36,694 nt of DNA, taken from the NCBI GenBank assembly GCA_031552185.1, contig JAVBMU010000056.1:1-36694 (forward strand). Reading direction: 5' to 3'. The notes beneath the pieces are model-generated. The model saw only the letters and a list, made by a program, of their open reading frames with translations, had not been told where the DNA came from and did no database searches. Of this stretch, positions 1-8,325 are shown in pieces. Source of the stretch: JAVBMU01 sp031552185 (GTDB lineage: Bacteria; Actinomycetota; Actinomycetes; Actinomycetales; Cellulomonadaceae). Both the position numbers and the translations under genes were made by a program. The first letter of the stretch is position 1. Each line of letters opens with the position of its first letter.

Positions 1-1722
1 TTCGCGGGGAGCACATCGAGCCGGCATTGTGCCTCGACCTCTGTTGCGGATCATCCCCGCATTCGCGGGGAGCACTTTTTCTCTTCGCATTTTGCTCAGT
101 ACGCTTGAGGATCATCCCCGCATTCGCGGGGAGCACAGAGAATTGAAAAAGTCCTCTCTGTCCGATTCGGGATCATCCCCGCATTCGCGGGGAGCACGCG
201 GCTCGCTGGGGCGCGAGCGGTCGAGGTTGGGGATCATCCCCGCATTCGCGGGGAGCACCGGTCACTGCGGCAGTTCCCATTGTCGAGTACAGGATCATCC
301 CCGCATTCGCGGGGAGCACTTGTCCGACTTGTCACCATACAGCCCCACACTCGGATCATCCCCGCATTCGCGGGGAGCACGAGTCCATGAGCCGGGGGGT
401 GAGGACCCCGCCGGGATCATCCCCGCATTCGCGGGGAGCACACGGTAGTGGTCAATCCCCTGGCCGACTCAGAGGGATCATCCCCGCATTCGCGGGGAGC
501 ACAGGCGGCGATATCGACGCGCGGAGTTGTCCCACGGATCATCCCCGCATTCGCGGGGAGCACATGTTGGAGAGCGAGCGGGCTGCTACGAGCATCGGAT
601 CATCCCCGCATTCGCGGGGAGCACTGGTGAGTACGAGGTCAGCGCGGAGGAGGAGGAGGATCATCCCCGCATTCGCGGGGAGCACAAACAGGGCACCGGA
701 ATCATCCGGTGCCCTGCCGGATCATCCCCGCATTCGCGGGGAGCACGGTCAAGAGACCCCGTCACAATTTTTGTACTATGGATCATCCCCGCATTCGCGG
801 GGAGCACTGAGCTTCCCTCATCCCAGGCACGTGCCACCGAGGATCATCCCCGCATTCGCGGGGAGCACGCAGGGGGAGGGGGTGCTCTAGGGTGAGTGGT
901 CGGATCATCCCCGCATTCGCGGGGAGCACTCATTACTTGCTCAACCAAGTCCGACTCAACGCGGATCATCCCCGCATTCGCGGGGAGCACCGATCCGCTG
1001 GGGAATCCAGCGGGCGATCGGCCGGATCATCCCCGCATTCGCGGGGAGCACGTATCCGTCTACGGACAAATTCGCCTTATTGAGGGATCATCCCCGCATT
1101 CGCGGGGAGCACGGTCGCGTGTCCAGTTTGGGCACAGATCGGACAGGATCATCCCCGCATTCGCGGGGAGCACGGAATTGGACCTCGATCAATTATAGTG
1201 ATCCGAGGATCATCCCCGCATTCGCGGGGAGCACCCCGCGGAGTCGGCAGCAACGGCCTGGGCTCCGGGATCATCCCCGCATTCGCGGGGAGCACGTGCT
1301 CTAGATCTCCACTGCCCTGACCCACAGCGGATCATCCCCGCATTCGCGGGGAGCACCGCAATTCCGACCCAAACACGTTCGCGAGCGAGGGATCATCCCC
1401 GCATTCGCGGGGAGCACTGGTCCGTAGTATCCGTCTACGGCCAGATTGGCGGATCATCCCCGCATTCGCGGGGAGCACTACCCCGGTGCCGAATCGAGGG
1501 TTTTCGCCTACGGATCATCCCCGCATTCGCGGGGAGCACGGCCTTAAGGTGGTTGACGAGGAAGGCACCGAAGGATCATCCCCGCATTCGCGGGGAGCAC
1601 GCGGGCGCGGGCGATCTTGTCGGGCACGAGACGGGATCATCCCCGCATTCGCGGGGAGCACTTGACAAGCAGGCCCCTCAGCCGCAAGCTCGGGGGATCA
1701 TCCCCGCATTCGCGGGGAGCAC
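1..1722 (-). CRISPR. Type I-E CRISPR array, 28 full repeats plus one partial
   Basis: The 28-bp repeat starts GGATCATCCCC and ends GCGGGGAGCAC on the plus strand. It recurs at 48, 109, 170 and so on to 1695 with an unbroken 61-bp period, so every spacer is exactly 33 bp. A partial repeat at 1-14 shows the array runs off the left edge. All 28 complete repeats look identical. Read on the minus strand the repeat is GTGCTCCCCGCG...GCGGGGATGATCC, the usual type I-E form with a CCCCGC/GCGGGG stem that Cas6e would cut to leave an ATGATCC 5' handle. The array is therefore transcribed leftward, co-directional with the cas operon, and the newest spacer should be 1662-1694. The base after the handle varies (11 G, 9 C, 7 T, 1 A on the crRNA strand), so the true repeat is 28 bp, not 29. 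Confidence 0.98.
689..716. repeat. 12-bp perfect inverted repeat inside a CRISPR spacer
   Basis: Within the spacer at 686-718, positions 689-700 (CAGGGCACCGGA) are perfectly complementary to 705-716, with a 4-nt ATCA loop. The stem occupies 28 of the 33 spacer bases. The protospacer was probably a terminator or operator in an invading element. Confidence 0.9.
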
Positions 1723-1878
1723 ACTTCCTGACCTGGGAGTCTACCGCGGCTCAGGCGGATCCAGCATCACTTCGGACCCGTGCAGCCGTCGCCACGCGCG
1801 CGCCCCGGCCGTCGGTGCCCCGGCCGGCGGCGCCCGCGCCCCGGCAGTCCTCGTCCCGGCGTGCCCCGCCGCACGCAC
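1723..1878 (-). promoter_or_regulatory. CRISPR leader position between cas2 and array
   Basis: This 156-bp segment sits between the cas2 stop codon and the first repeat in the transcribed direction, where type I-E leaders normally lie. It is very GC-rich rather than AT-rich, and I see no convincing -35/-10 pair. A GGATCC at 1757 falls near where another repeat would start, but the following bases do not match the repeat. The assignment rests on position only. Confidence 0.5.
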
Positions 1879-2226
1879 TCACTTGCGTCCGTACCGACGC
1901 CGGCGCGCGGCGGCGCTCCACCCCGGCGGCGCCGGGCGTTCGGGCGCCTCGGCCGCGACGGGCCGCCGCATGAGAGTGATTCCCTCGAAGTCCTCGGCGG
2001 CCCAATGATGCCCGTGCGTACGGATGGCATACCCCTGCTCGGTGGCGGCCGAATAGACCATGAGCGCCCGGCCCCGACCGATCATCTCGATGATTCGTTT
2101 CCACAGCTCCTCTCGTACCCGTTTGGTGATTTTGCCGACAAAGACGCCGGCGCTGATTTCGATGAGCCATCTGGTGAGGACACCCCGCAAGCCGTCGGGG
2201 CAGGCCGTGAGGACAACAATGGTCAC
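1879..2226 (-). CDS. cas2: Cas2, type I-E (CT1978 family)
   Basis: This is a 115-residue protein. The N-terminus MTIVVLTACPDGLRG and the segment TRWLIEISAGVFVG are characteristic of type I-E Cas2, which dimerises and bridges two Cas1 dimers during spacer integration. The last 25 or so residues form an Ala/Pro/Arg-rich tail (GWSAAARRRRYGRK) that could bind DNA, although tails in this subfamily vary. The GTG start at 2226 overlaps the cas1 stop by 4 bp (GTGA), which fixes the start and implies translational coupling. It is the last gene of the operon, and the array begins 156 bp downstream. Confidence 0.95.
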   Translation of the reverse strand: MTIVVLTACPDGLRGVLTRWLIEISAGVFVGKITKRVREELWKRIIEMIGRGRALMVYSAATEQGYAIRTHGHHWAAEDFEGITLMRRPVAAEAPERPAPPGWSAAARRRRYGRK

Positions 2227-3182
2227 CAGTCCCCCCCATAGGCGATCCCGCCGGAGACGACCCGATCCCCGCCATCCCAGAGTTGGATGACGCGCCCCAG
2301 GTCCGAGTCCACGTCGGCGTTGTCCTCGGCGTTCTCATCGTCCTCAACCAGGAGCTTCCTGATATCGGCGGCGCACCGATCCAGGAGGTGCCCGTCGGCG
2401 AAGAGATCACGCATTGCCCGGCGCGTCTGCGAGCCGATGTCCATGACGGAGCCCGCGGCGACCTCGAACGCCGTCGGGATGGCGTACTCGGCCTTATAGA
2501 GGTCCGCGATGTCGAAGACGAAGGACCGCTCGTGCCCGGTGTGCACAAACCCCAGGCCCGGTGAACATCCGAGCGCGACCACCACGGCGTGCACCAGCCC
2601 GTACATCGCGGACATGGCCGCGCTCAGCGCTTGGTTCACGGGATCCTGGGTGTCGAAATTCGCCGGGTCGTAGTTCCGGCGAGTCCATTCGATGCCGGTC
2701 GCCGCCGCCGCGTCCCGGTAGGCGCGGCGAACCCGCGCACCTTCGCGGCCGCGCAGTTGCTGCATGGTCAGCGTGGAAACGTCCTCGCCGGGGAACCGCA
2801 TCGCGTACATCCGGCGGGCGACGTTGAGCCGCGACGTGCGGTTGGTGACGAGCCGAGCCTGAGCGTCGAGCAGGCGCGCGGTACGGGCGAGGGAGCGGCC
2901 ATGCGCATAGCAGCGCACGCCCCGCTCCCCCACCCACACGGCCGTCGAGCCGGACTCGCCGATCACCACCATCGCCTGGTGGCTGATCCGCGTGCCCGGC
3001 CCCAGCAGAAGCGCGGTCAGGGACGCGATCGGGATCGCCACCGTGCCGGCGTCGTCCACCGCGATGAGCCCGTTTGAGTCGCGGTCGACGACGCAACGCT
3101 CCACGTACAGGAACGTCAGCCGGTCCTGCACCCTCGTCAGTTCGTACAGTTCGGGCGGCCGGGAGCCGGGGATGGCGGCCAC
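2223..3182 (-). CDS. cas1: Cas1 integrase, type I-E
   Basis: A 319-residue Cas1, the metal-dependent integrase that inserts new spacers at the leader-repeat junction. The conserved metal-binding set is present: E147 in LRGREGAR, H214 in GFVHTGHE, and D224 and D227 in FVFDIADLYK, matching E. coli E141, H208, D218 and D221. The length is normal for type I-E, with an acidic C-terminal stretch (LLVEDDENAEDNADVDSD). The GTG start at 3182 lies 1 bp after the cas6e stop codon. Its stop overlaps the cas2 start. All catalytic residues are intact, so adaptation should be functional. Confidence 0.97.
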   Translation of the reverse strand: MAAIPGSRPPELYELTRVQDRLTFLYVERCVVDRDSNGLIAVDDAGTVAIPIASLTALLLGPGTRISHQAMVVIGESGSTAVWVGERGVRCYAHGRSLARTARLLDAQARLVTNRTSRLNVARRMYAMRFPGEDVSTLTMQQLRGREGARVRRAYRDAAAATGIEWTRRNYDPANFDTQDPVNQALSAAMSAMYGLVHAVVVALGCSPGLGFVHTGHERSFVFDIADLYKAEYAIPTAFEVAAGSVMDIGSQTRRAMRDLFADGHLLDRCAADIRKLLVEDDENAEDNADVDSDLGRVIQLWDGGDRVVSGGIAYGGDW

Positions 3183-3183
3183 G

Positions 3184-3900
3184 TCACACCGGCGCCAGGC
3201 TCAGCAGTCCGCAGCCATACCCCTTCGCCGGGCCGATGCCGACCACCAGGGCGCGCCGCAGTGCATCGGCGTCGGCCACTTCGAGGACGCCGTCGTACTG
3301 GGTCCGGGCGATGGTGACCTGACCCCGTGCGGGCCCTCCCCGCTTCTGGAAGCCGACGACGTCGGTGCTGGTCAGCCGGAGGTTCAGCCCGGCCCCGGCC
3401 CCGGCCCCGCCGCCGGACCCGGCGCCGTCGTCGACCGCGAGCGCCGGTGCGATCCGGAATCCGGATCGCTCGGCCCGGCGGACCAACCATTCCTCCCGGG
3501 CGGCGACGGCGAACAGCGCGGTGCGCTTGGTGTTCGACTGCGCGGGCGAGGTCCGGACCGAATGCACCGGGTTGGCCATGAGCCGAAATCGCCAGGTCTG
3601 CCCCGCGGCGAGACAGCCGAGGAACGCCGCGTAGTCCGCGGTCTCCCAGGTCTGCCCGGCCGCGGGCCAGCCGGCCTGGTCGACGATGTGCGTGAAGTCC
3701 GGCGGATCCGGGCTGACGACGTAGAGCAAGGCCTGCGGCCCGGCGACATCGAGCCGCCACAGGATGCGCGGCCCGCCGCCGACGCCGACGACGGGGTCGG
3801 GGAAGGACGCGAGGACCGCCCCGTGCATCTTGTGTGCGCCGGCGATCAGGGCGCGCCCGCCGCGACGGGCGGGATTGATCTTGATCCGGGACAGATACAT
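3184..3900 (-). CDS. cas6e: Cas6e crRNA endoribonuclease (CasE/Cse3)
   Basis: A 238-residue protein that should cut the pre-crRNA at the 3' base of the repeat hairpin and stay bound as part of Cascade. I chose the ATG at 3900 because it gives the family N-terminus MYLSRIKINP, lies 2 bp after the cas5e stop and has an AGGTGA ribosome site at the end of cas5e; the frame continues open upstream but only as antisense noise. H26 in GAHKMHG aligns with the catalytic His of Thermus Cse3. A glycine-rich C-terminal loop (GIGPAKGYGCGLLSLAPV) is typical of Cas6 RAMP folds. Confidence 0.95.
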   Translation of the reverse strand: MYLSRIKINPARRGGRALIAGAHKMHGAVLASFPDPVVGVGGGPRILWRLDVAGPQALLYVVSPDPPDFTHIVDQAGWPAAGQTWETADYAAFLGCLAAGQTWRFRLMANPVHSVRTSPAQSNTKRTALFAVAAREEWLVRRAERSGFRIAPALAVDDGAGSGGGAGAGAGLNLRLTSTDVVGFQKRGGPARGQVTIARTQYDGVLEVADADALRRALVVGIGPAKGYGCGLLSLAPV

Positions 3901-3902
3901 GC

Positions 3903-4649
3903 TCACCTCACCGCCGCCATGAAGTCGGGCTCGTCGGGGCCGAGGGAGCCGGCCGGGGCGCGGCCGGGCACCGGCAGCCTGCCGGTACGGACCTGGCGCC
4001 AGCCGTACTGCCGGTGGCTCGGGTCGAAGCTGATCGGCTCGTCCCGGGTGGTCCGCTCGCCGATGCCGACGACGCGGTCCCCGAGCGGGGCGGCCAGCGG
4101 GCCACCGCCCGGCGGTGCGTCGATCGTGAAGGCAAGCGTGACACCGTCGGTCCCGCGCAGCCGCCGGCGGTACCAGTCGGCCGCCACCCACTCGGCCTCG
4201 ACCAGGAAGCGCTCGAGGGACCCATCGACCACCTCGGGCCGCAGCGGTTCGACCGGCGGGCAGGACCGCCGGCCGAGGTAGAGCGGGAAGGCGGGGTGCA
4301 GCAGGGCATCCCGCAGGCCGACCAGCAAGGCCTCCTCGCCCTCGAGCCCGACGACGTACTTGGCGTCCGCGCGGTAGAAGCGGTAGGTCAACGGCATCGA
4401 CGTCTTGCCGTCGAGCCTGCGCGCCGTCTGAAAGTCGCGCAGGAGTTCGCCCTCTTGGTCCACCCGGACGCCGAACCGCAGGCTGAGCAGGTCCTCCAGC
4501 GAGTCCGTACGGCGCAGTCCCCGGGCGGCCGCCAGGAGCCCGATGACCCCGGACTTGGTCGGCTGCGGGTCGGTACCGCGGGTGGTGAATCGGCTCTGGC
4601 TGCCCCACGCCTGGAGGGGGCCGGCGAGGGTCAGCGCCAGGACGCTCAC
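3903..4649 (-). CDS. cas5e: Cas5e, Cascade 5'-handle-binding subunit (CasD)
   Basis: A 248-residue RAMP subunit that caps the 5' handle of the crRNA in Cascade. The N-terminus VSVLALTLAGPLQAWGSQSRF is the classic Cas5 signature, followed by TDPQPTKSGVIGLLAAARG, the conserved P-T-K-S-G-V-I-G-L segment. The GTG start at 4649 overlaps the cas7e stop by 4 bp. Longer readings begin inside cas7e and lack family support. The C-terminus HRQYGWRQVRTGRLPV... is also Cas5-like. No truncation is visible. Confidence 0.95.
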   Translation of the reverse strand: MSVLALTLAGPLQAWGSQSRFTTRGTDPQPTKSGVIGLLAAARGLRRTDSLEDLLSLRFGVRVDQEGELLRDFQTARRLDGKTSMPLTYRFYRADAKYVVGLEGEEALLVGLRDALLHPAFPLYLGRRSCPPVEPLRPEVVDGSLERFLVEAEWVAADWYRRRLRGTDGVTLAFTIDAPPGGGPLAAPLGDRVVGIGERTTRDEPISFDPSHRQYGWRQVRTGRLPVPGRAPAGSLGPDEPDFMAAVR

Positions 4650-5809
4650 GCGTGGGTCCCGAGGCGTTCGGCGACCACGGCGCCGACCGCGGCCGGGATC
4701 TGCGTGAACGCGCACCACTCGGCGGCCCCCGCGGTGCCGGCCTCCAGGCCGGTGCGGGCGTCGCCGATGCCGGCGGCCCAGGCGGCGACGGGCTTCGCCC
4801 CGAAGGACTCGGCGACCTCGGCGGACCGCACGCCGAGGCGGTGCGCGGCGACCTCGATCCGGGTGCGCGCGCCCTCGCGCTCCACGGGGTTCTCGAAGGC
4901 GCCCACCAGGTTCACCGGCTGGGTGTCGCGGACCTGGACCAGGACGGCGTCGGGCACGGTCCGGTTGGCGAAGGTGTTCTGCTTGCCGGTGGGCATGGAG
5001 GTGGCGAAGGCGCGGATGAAGGCCTCGACCGCCCGGCGGGTCGCGGCGGCGTCGCCGAGCGAGCGATTGAGGGCGTCGACGTCGACGGTGGCGTACCGGT
5101 AGAGCGTGGAGGAGTTGAACTCGACGGTGCCGATCATGCCCGCGCCGGCGTCCTCGTCCGTCGAGTCCCGCTTGGCGTCGTCGACGGCGGTGAAGTAGTC
5201 ATACTCCGTCTCCACCCCGTGCACGGAGATGGCGTGCGCCACCTGGCAGGAGGCGTCCACATTGAGGTCCTTGACGTCCGCGACCATGCGGCCGAACAGG
5301 GCCAGGTCCACCGAGTGCTGGGAGTTGATGAGGACCTTGCCCTTGGCGGCCTTGAGGGCGATGGCGGGTTCGGTCGCGCGCCCGACGTCGACGGCGGCCG
5401 CCGCGAGTTGGTCGAGTTGGAGGTGGGAGAGCAGGACGAGGTACTTCGATTCCGCGTGGCTCTCCTCGGCGCCCGAGGCCTTCTTGCGCTTCACGGTCTC
5501 GAGCTTGATGTCGGTGAGGGCGGTCACTTCGGCGGCCAGTTCCTCGGCGCGGTCGGCCAGGTCGGGTGCCGTCACCGCGATCCGCTCGGCCACCTGCTCG
5601 ACGATGCGCTTGGTCCGCACGCCGAGTTCGGCGCGGTCGAGGATCGACTCGAAGGCGAGCCGGGTGGCCCGCTTCCACGCCTGCGAGGAGACCCGGGCGC
5701 GGCGGACCCCGCCGAAGATCGCGGTCTTGGGCGAGCCCGTGTCGTCGCGGTTGACGTTGCTCGGCGGGACGGTCTGCAGGATGTGGACGTCGATGATGGT
5801 GCGGGTCAT
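4646..5809 (-). CDS. cas7e: Cas7e, Cascade backbone subunit (CasC/Cse4)
   Basis: A 387-residue protein that polymerises along the crRNA spacer to form the Cascade backbone. The N-terminus MTRTIIDVHILQTVPPSNVN, followed by RDDTGSPKTAIFGGVRRARVSSQAWKR-like sequence (about residues 20-48), is diagnostic of type I-E Cas7. A good ribosome site (AGGAG) lies 7-8 bp before the ATG. It is one of the few operon genes that does not overlap its upstream neighbour (42-bp gap after cse2), perhaps to allow independent, higher translation of this multi-copy subunit. Confidence 0.96.
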   Translation of the reverse strand: MTRTIIDVHILQTVPPSNVNRDDTGSPKTAIFGGVRRARVSSQAWKRATRLAFESILDRAELGVRTKRIVEQVAERIAVTAPDLADRAEELAAEVTALTDIKLETVKRKKASGAEESHAESKYLVLLSHLQLDQLAAAAVDVGRATEPAIALKAAKGKVLINSQHSVDLALFGRMVADVKDLNVDASCQVAHAISVHGVETEYDYFTAVDDAKRDSTDEDAGAGMIGTVEFNSSTLYRYATVDVDALNRSLGDAAATRRAVEAFIRAFATSMPTGKQNTFANRTVPDAVLVQVRDTQPVNLVGAFENPVEREGARTRIEVAAHRLGVRSAEVAESFGAKPVAAWAAGIGDARTGLEAGTAGAAEWCAFTQIPAAVGAVVAERLGTHA

Positions 5810-5851
5810 GGGGATCTCCTTGAAGCCTGTGCGTTGGTGCGGGGTGGGAAG

Positions 5852-6610
5852 CTAGCGGGCGGCCGGCGCCGGTGCCGCAGCAGAGGTCCGGGCGTCGGGC
5901 GCCGCAGTCCGGGCGTCGGCCTCGGCGTCGGCGCGGCGGGCGTAGAAGCCGCGCCCCCACTTCAGCCGGACGTTCGGCGCCTGGGCCGGGTCCTGGAAGC
6001 GGACCAAGTCGGCGGCGAAGTCGCCGTAGTCAAAGCCTCGCCCGGCCTGGCGCAGGAGTTGCACCAGCCCGCGGGCGTGCTGCGCCGCCTCGGCGAGGTC
6101 GCCCGCGGTGCCGAGCGCCTGGAACCGGCGCAGCACCCCCGGGTTCTCCTGGTCCCCCGCCCAGCGCAGCGCACCCACGGCGGTCCCGAACGAGGTGCCC
6201 GGCTGGTGCATCGGCGCGGCCTGCGACTGCTGATGCGCCGCATAGAGCCCGGTGGCCAGGTGGGCGGCTCGTTCCGCGCGGGTCGGGGCGTCGACGTCCG
6301 GGCCGGCGGCCGGGCGGCGATGCCGGCCCGGCGCCGGCGCGTCCGGGTCCAGGTAGAACTCGGCCAGGTCGGGGCACTCCTGGGGTTCCTTGCCCAGCCC
6401 CCGCCGCAACCGGGCGAGGGCCGCGCGGGACCAGGAGGACGGCGTCGGGCGCAGCAATCCCGCCTGGATGCGCCGGACGGTCGTTGCGACGAACCGCCCG
6501 GTCTGCTCCGCCGGGCTCGGCGGCGCGGCTTGGTCGGCCGCGCCGGCCGGCGGCGGAGTCTGCTCGGCCGCGCCGGCCGGCATCATGCTCTGCTCACTCT
6601 GCTCACTCAT
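5852..6610 (-). CDS. cse2: Cse2, Cascade small subunit (CasB)
   Basis: A 252-residue small subunit that stabilises the R-loop in Cascade. The helical core is recognisable (TGRFVATTVRRIQAG, then SRAALARLRRGLGKEPQECPD, then GTAVGALRW near residue 140, and DYGDFAADLVRFQD). It is longer than E. coli CasB because of an Ala/Pro/Gln-rich N-terminal extension of about 38 residues and an Ala-rich C-terminal tail. The ATG at 6610 overlaps the cse1 stop by 4 bp (ATGA), which fixes the start. Confidence 0.93.
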   Translation of the reverse strand: MSEQSEQSMMPAGAAEQTPPPAGAADQAAPPSPAEQTGRFVATTVRRIQAGLLRPTPSSWSRAALARLRRGLGKEPQECPDLAEFYLDPDAPAPGRHRRPAAGPDVDAPTRAERAAHLATGLYAAHQQSQAAPMHQPGTSFGTAVGALRWAGDQENPGVLRRFQALGTAGDLAEAAQHARGLVQLLRQAGRGFDYGDFAADLVRFQDPAQAPNVRLKWGRGFYARRADAEADARTAAPDARTSAAAPAPAAR

Positions 6611-8325
6611 GCGCTCATCTCCTGATCCTGCGCCTCGTCGGCCGGCCCCTGGCCGTCCGGCGCCCGCGGCGGCGCCGCGGGCTCGGCCTTCGGCACCGGC
6701 AAGGCCGTCGCGACGGCGGCCTGGAACCATCGGTCTGCCTCCGGCGCGCTCAGCCGCCGACCGCCGACCTCGCGGCCGACCCAGGCCGCCGGGCCGCCGT
6801 CGGCCACGACGTCGGCCCCGATCCGGCGGATCACCGCACGGGCGGTCCGGTGCCATTCGAACCGCGCGGTCTCGACCTCGGTCCGGGCGTCCAGCCCGGC
6901 GAGCCAGGCGCGGAACGGCGAGTCGAGCGTCGCGTAGGCCCGGGTCGACGCCGCCCCTTGGGCGCCCTCGACCAACTTGGCGTCCGTGCCCCCGGCCGCC
7001 TTGACCACGTTCGACGCGAGGTTGCGCAGCGCGACCACGCCGGCCTCGGCGGCGCGGACCGCCGCGGTAGCCAGGTCGGGAAGGAGCGACCCGGAGGTTC
7101 GGAGCAGTTCCGGGCTGACGTCCAGCCCGTCGTCGAAGATGTCGGCGAACGTGGAACTCTGCGACCCGTATCTCATGCCGACCGCCCGGAGGTTCACTAG
7201 CGCCCGGCCGCCGGCCCGCCGGGCAAACGCCCGCGGATCGGGGCAGTCGGCCGCCCACTCGAAGACCGCCGGGGCGACGTACTTATTCCCCGCGGCGGCC
7301 GACGCCCGCGGCGCGGCGGCCGGCAGCATCGCCTCCAAGCCGCGCCAGTACACGCGTTCCGGCCGGTGCTCGGCCGGCATGTAGACCAGCGGCAACTTGA
7401 GCTTCTTTTCTTGCGGCTCGCTGCGCCGCCAGCCGGTCATCGGCTCCCGCGCCCACCAGTACGGCGGGGCGAGCTTCTCCCCGTAGGCGAGCACGACGCC
7501 GGTGACGCCGTCGGCGTCGCCGCGCAACCGGATCCGGCGGGACTGCCAGGTCAGCAGGTCGAGCGGCCCGTACGGCCGGTGGACGGCGTCGGCGGCGACG
7601 GCGGGACCCGTCGGCGCCGCCTCCCAGGCGGGGCGGTCCTGCGCCGTCGTCTCGACCAGATCGCTCTTCGAGAGCGGAACCAGGTTCAGCAACAGGGTGC
7701 GCCAGAGGGTCGCGCCCTCGACGTAGACCCCGCCGAGCACGCCCACCCAGCCGGTGCCCTGCGGGTAGCCCTTGCCGCCCTTGACCCGGGGGTCGCCGAC
7801 GGCGCCGGACTTGATCCCGGAACAGTCGAAGGCCTGAGCGTGGACCACCCAGCGGGCCGCCTCCGCGGCCGAGATACGCTCCAGCGCGGCGCCGAGCCGG
7901 GTGGTCTGGAAGGGATTTCCCGCGGGGACATCGGCGATCAGCTTCTCCAGGCCGGAGTAGTCGTTCTTCGCCGTGTGCAGGCCGGGCGTCTGGTAAAACG
8001 GCGTCTGCGGGTGGAACAGGTAGAAGCGGTCCCGCCACGCCGTCAGATACGGCTCGATCAGGACCATGGGCGGGCCGCCGGCGGCGGCAAGTGCCTGCCA
8101 ATCCGCCGTCGTGGCAGGCCCGCCGGTCGCCCGGCGCAGGATCGCCAGCAGCAAGCGCAGACTGGCGAACGCCTGCGTGGGCAGGTCGCCCACCACGCCC
8201 GCCAGCTCGTCCGAGCGGCGGAACACCTCCCGCAGCGAGAGCGTCTCGGTGCGCCCGTCGAGGGTGCGCGCCAAGATCCACGGCTCGTCCAGCAGGCAGA
8301 ATCTGCCGTCGGTCGGGTCAGTCAT
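6607..8325 (-). CDS. cse1: Cse1, Cascade large subunit (CasA)
   Basis: A 572-residue large subunit that reads the PAM and recruits Cas3. Family features are FCLLDEPWILARTLDG at the N-terminus, LREVFRRSDEL, the FYLFHPQTPFYQTPGL segment near residue 105, and the GDPRVKGGKGYPQGTGWVG region near residue 180. The C-terminal four-helix-bundle region runs through VRAAEAGVVALRNLA and VARxE-like helices. Length is at the long end of the family. The ATG overlaps the cas3 stop by 4 bp and the gene's own stop overlaps cse2. Confidence 0.95.
   Translation of the reverse strand: MTDPTDGRFCLLDEPWILARTLDGRTETLSLREVFRRSDELAGVVGDLPTQAFASLRLLLAILRRATGGPATTADWQALAAAGGPPMVLIEPYLTAWRDRFYLFHPQTPFYQTPGLHTAKNDYSGLEKLIADVPAGNPFQTTRLGAALERISAAEAARWVVHAQAFDCSGIKSGAVGDPRVKGGKGYPQGTGWVGVLGGVYVEGATLWRTLLLNLVPLSKSDLVETTAQDRPAWEAAPTGPAVAADAVHRPYGPLDLLTWQSRRIRLRGDADGVTGVVLAYGEKLAPPYWWAREPMTGWRRSEPQEKKLKLPLVYMPAEHRPERVYWRGLEAMLPAAAPRASAAAGNKYVAPAVFEWAADCPDPRAFARRAGGRALVNLRAVGMRYGSQSSTFADIFDDGLDVSPELLRTSGSLLPDLATAAVRAAEAGVVALRNLASNVVKAAGGTDAKLVEGAQGAASTRAYATLDSPFRAWLAGLDARTEVETARFEWHRTARAVIRRIGADVVADGGPAAWVGREVGGRRLSAPEADRWFQAAVATALPVPKAEPAAPPRAPDGQGPADEAQDQEMSA

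Noticed and set aside
29..1304. Open frames across the CRISPR array encoding repeated IIPAFAGST, SSPHSRGA and DHPRIRGEH peptides
   Set aside because: They are translations of the CRISPR repeat in three frames, not proteins.
1757..1784. A further degenerate repeat at the leader end of the array
   Set aside because: Only GGATC matches; the remainder does not resemble the repeat and the hairpin is absent.
4652..6625. A long plus-strand frame opposite cas7e and cse2
   Set aside because: It is antisense to clearly recognised Cascade genes and has no recognisable motifs.
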